Made by a program: the position numbers and the translations under genes. From Parachlamydiaceae bacterium (GTDB taxonomy: Bacteria > Chlamydiota > Chlamydiia > Chlamydiales > Parachlamydiaceae): a stretch of DNA of 32,669 nt. Shown piece after piece: positions 32,616 to 32,669 of this stretch. The notes beneath the pieces are model-generated. The model searched no databases. It saw only the letters and a list, made by a program, of their open reading frames with translations, and had not been told where the DNA came from. Positions within the stretch are counted from its first letter, which is position 1. Each line of letters begins with the position of its first letter. The stretch covers positions 1-32,669 of the forward strand of contig JACCRY010000229.1 in assembly GCA_013813265.1 (NCBI GenBank), written 5' to 3'.

Positions 32616-32655
32616 AATGGAGATATTTCAGAAATGAAATATCTCCATTTTTTTT
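32616..32655 (+). terminator. Intrinsic terminator of the tRNA-Leu gene
   Basis: Perfect 14-bp arms at 32616-32629 and 32636-32649 with a six-base loop run straight into a run of T ending at 32655. It lies five bases after the tRNA. Confidence 0.92.
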
Positions 32656-32669
32656 GTTCAGCTTAGCAG

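Overview
The window looks like chromosomal DNA of a chlamydia-like (Parachlamydiales-type) bacterium. The evidence is AT-rich sequence, a very large signal peptidase I (628 aa, the size seen in Chlamydiae and almost nowhere else) followed upstream by a small exported protein as in chlamydial genomes, a candidate Inc-like membrane protein, and several secreted proteins without recognisable families. Genus and species cannot be set from the sequence alone.

Layout, left to right. (1) 1-202: the 5' end of an ISAs1-type transposase gene on the minus strand, cut by the window edge. (2) 365-5863: minus-strand housekeeping genes: lepB translationally coupled to an exported protein, an APC amino-acid permease, and a PrmA-like methyltransferase. 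(3) 5903-6004: a palindromic repeat with perfect 39-bp arms. (4) 6051-12773: a metabolic block. Minus-strand prpB-prpC (methylisocitrate lyase, 2-methylcitrate synthase) diverges from a plus-strand operon of enoyl-CoA hydratase, 3-hydroxyacyl-CoA dehydrogenase, SCP-x-type thiolase and acyl-CoA dehydrogenase. Together they would degrade short or odd-chain acyl-CoA to acetyl-CoA and propionyl-CoA and feed propionyl-CoA into the methylcitrate cycle. The divergent spacer holds two identical 10-bp palindromes. (5) 13107-15646: a visibly more G+C-rich cassette of a persulfide dioxygenase-rhodanese fusion plus two half-size YeeE/YedE sulfur-transport proteins, probably acquired by transfer. (6) 15987-16385: a small acidic protein. 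(7) 16643-23381: a four-gene heavy-metal-type RND efflux operon (His-rich exported protein, outer-membrane factor lipoprotein, adaptor lipoprotein, RND pump).

(8) 23601-25494: an Inc-like two-helix membrane protein, then a PAP2-family membrane protein lacking the usual catalytic His of the PSGH motif, coupled by an ATGA overlap to a membrane-anchored HIT-family protein. (9) 25491-25826: a palindrome-dense spacer with a roughly 250-bp near-palindrome whose GC-rich module is shared with the 5903-6004 element. (10) 25827-28568: two tandem secreted paralogues of unknown function; the downstream copy is frameshifted in an A/T homopolymer. (11) 28771-29865: a very AT-rich acidic protein of unknown function, an effector candidate. 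(12) 30279-32435: a YjbH-like outer-membrane protein. (13) 32530-32611: tRNA-Leu(UAG) with a strong terminator.

All functional calls come from reading motifs by eye; no database search was run.
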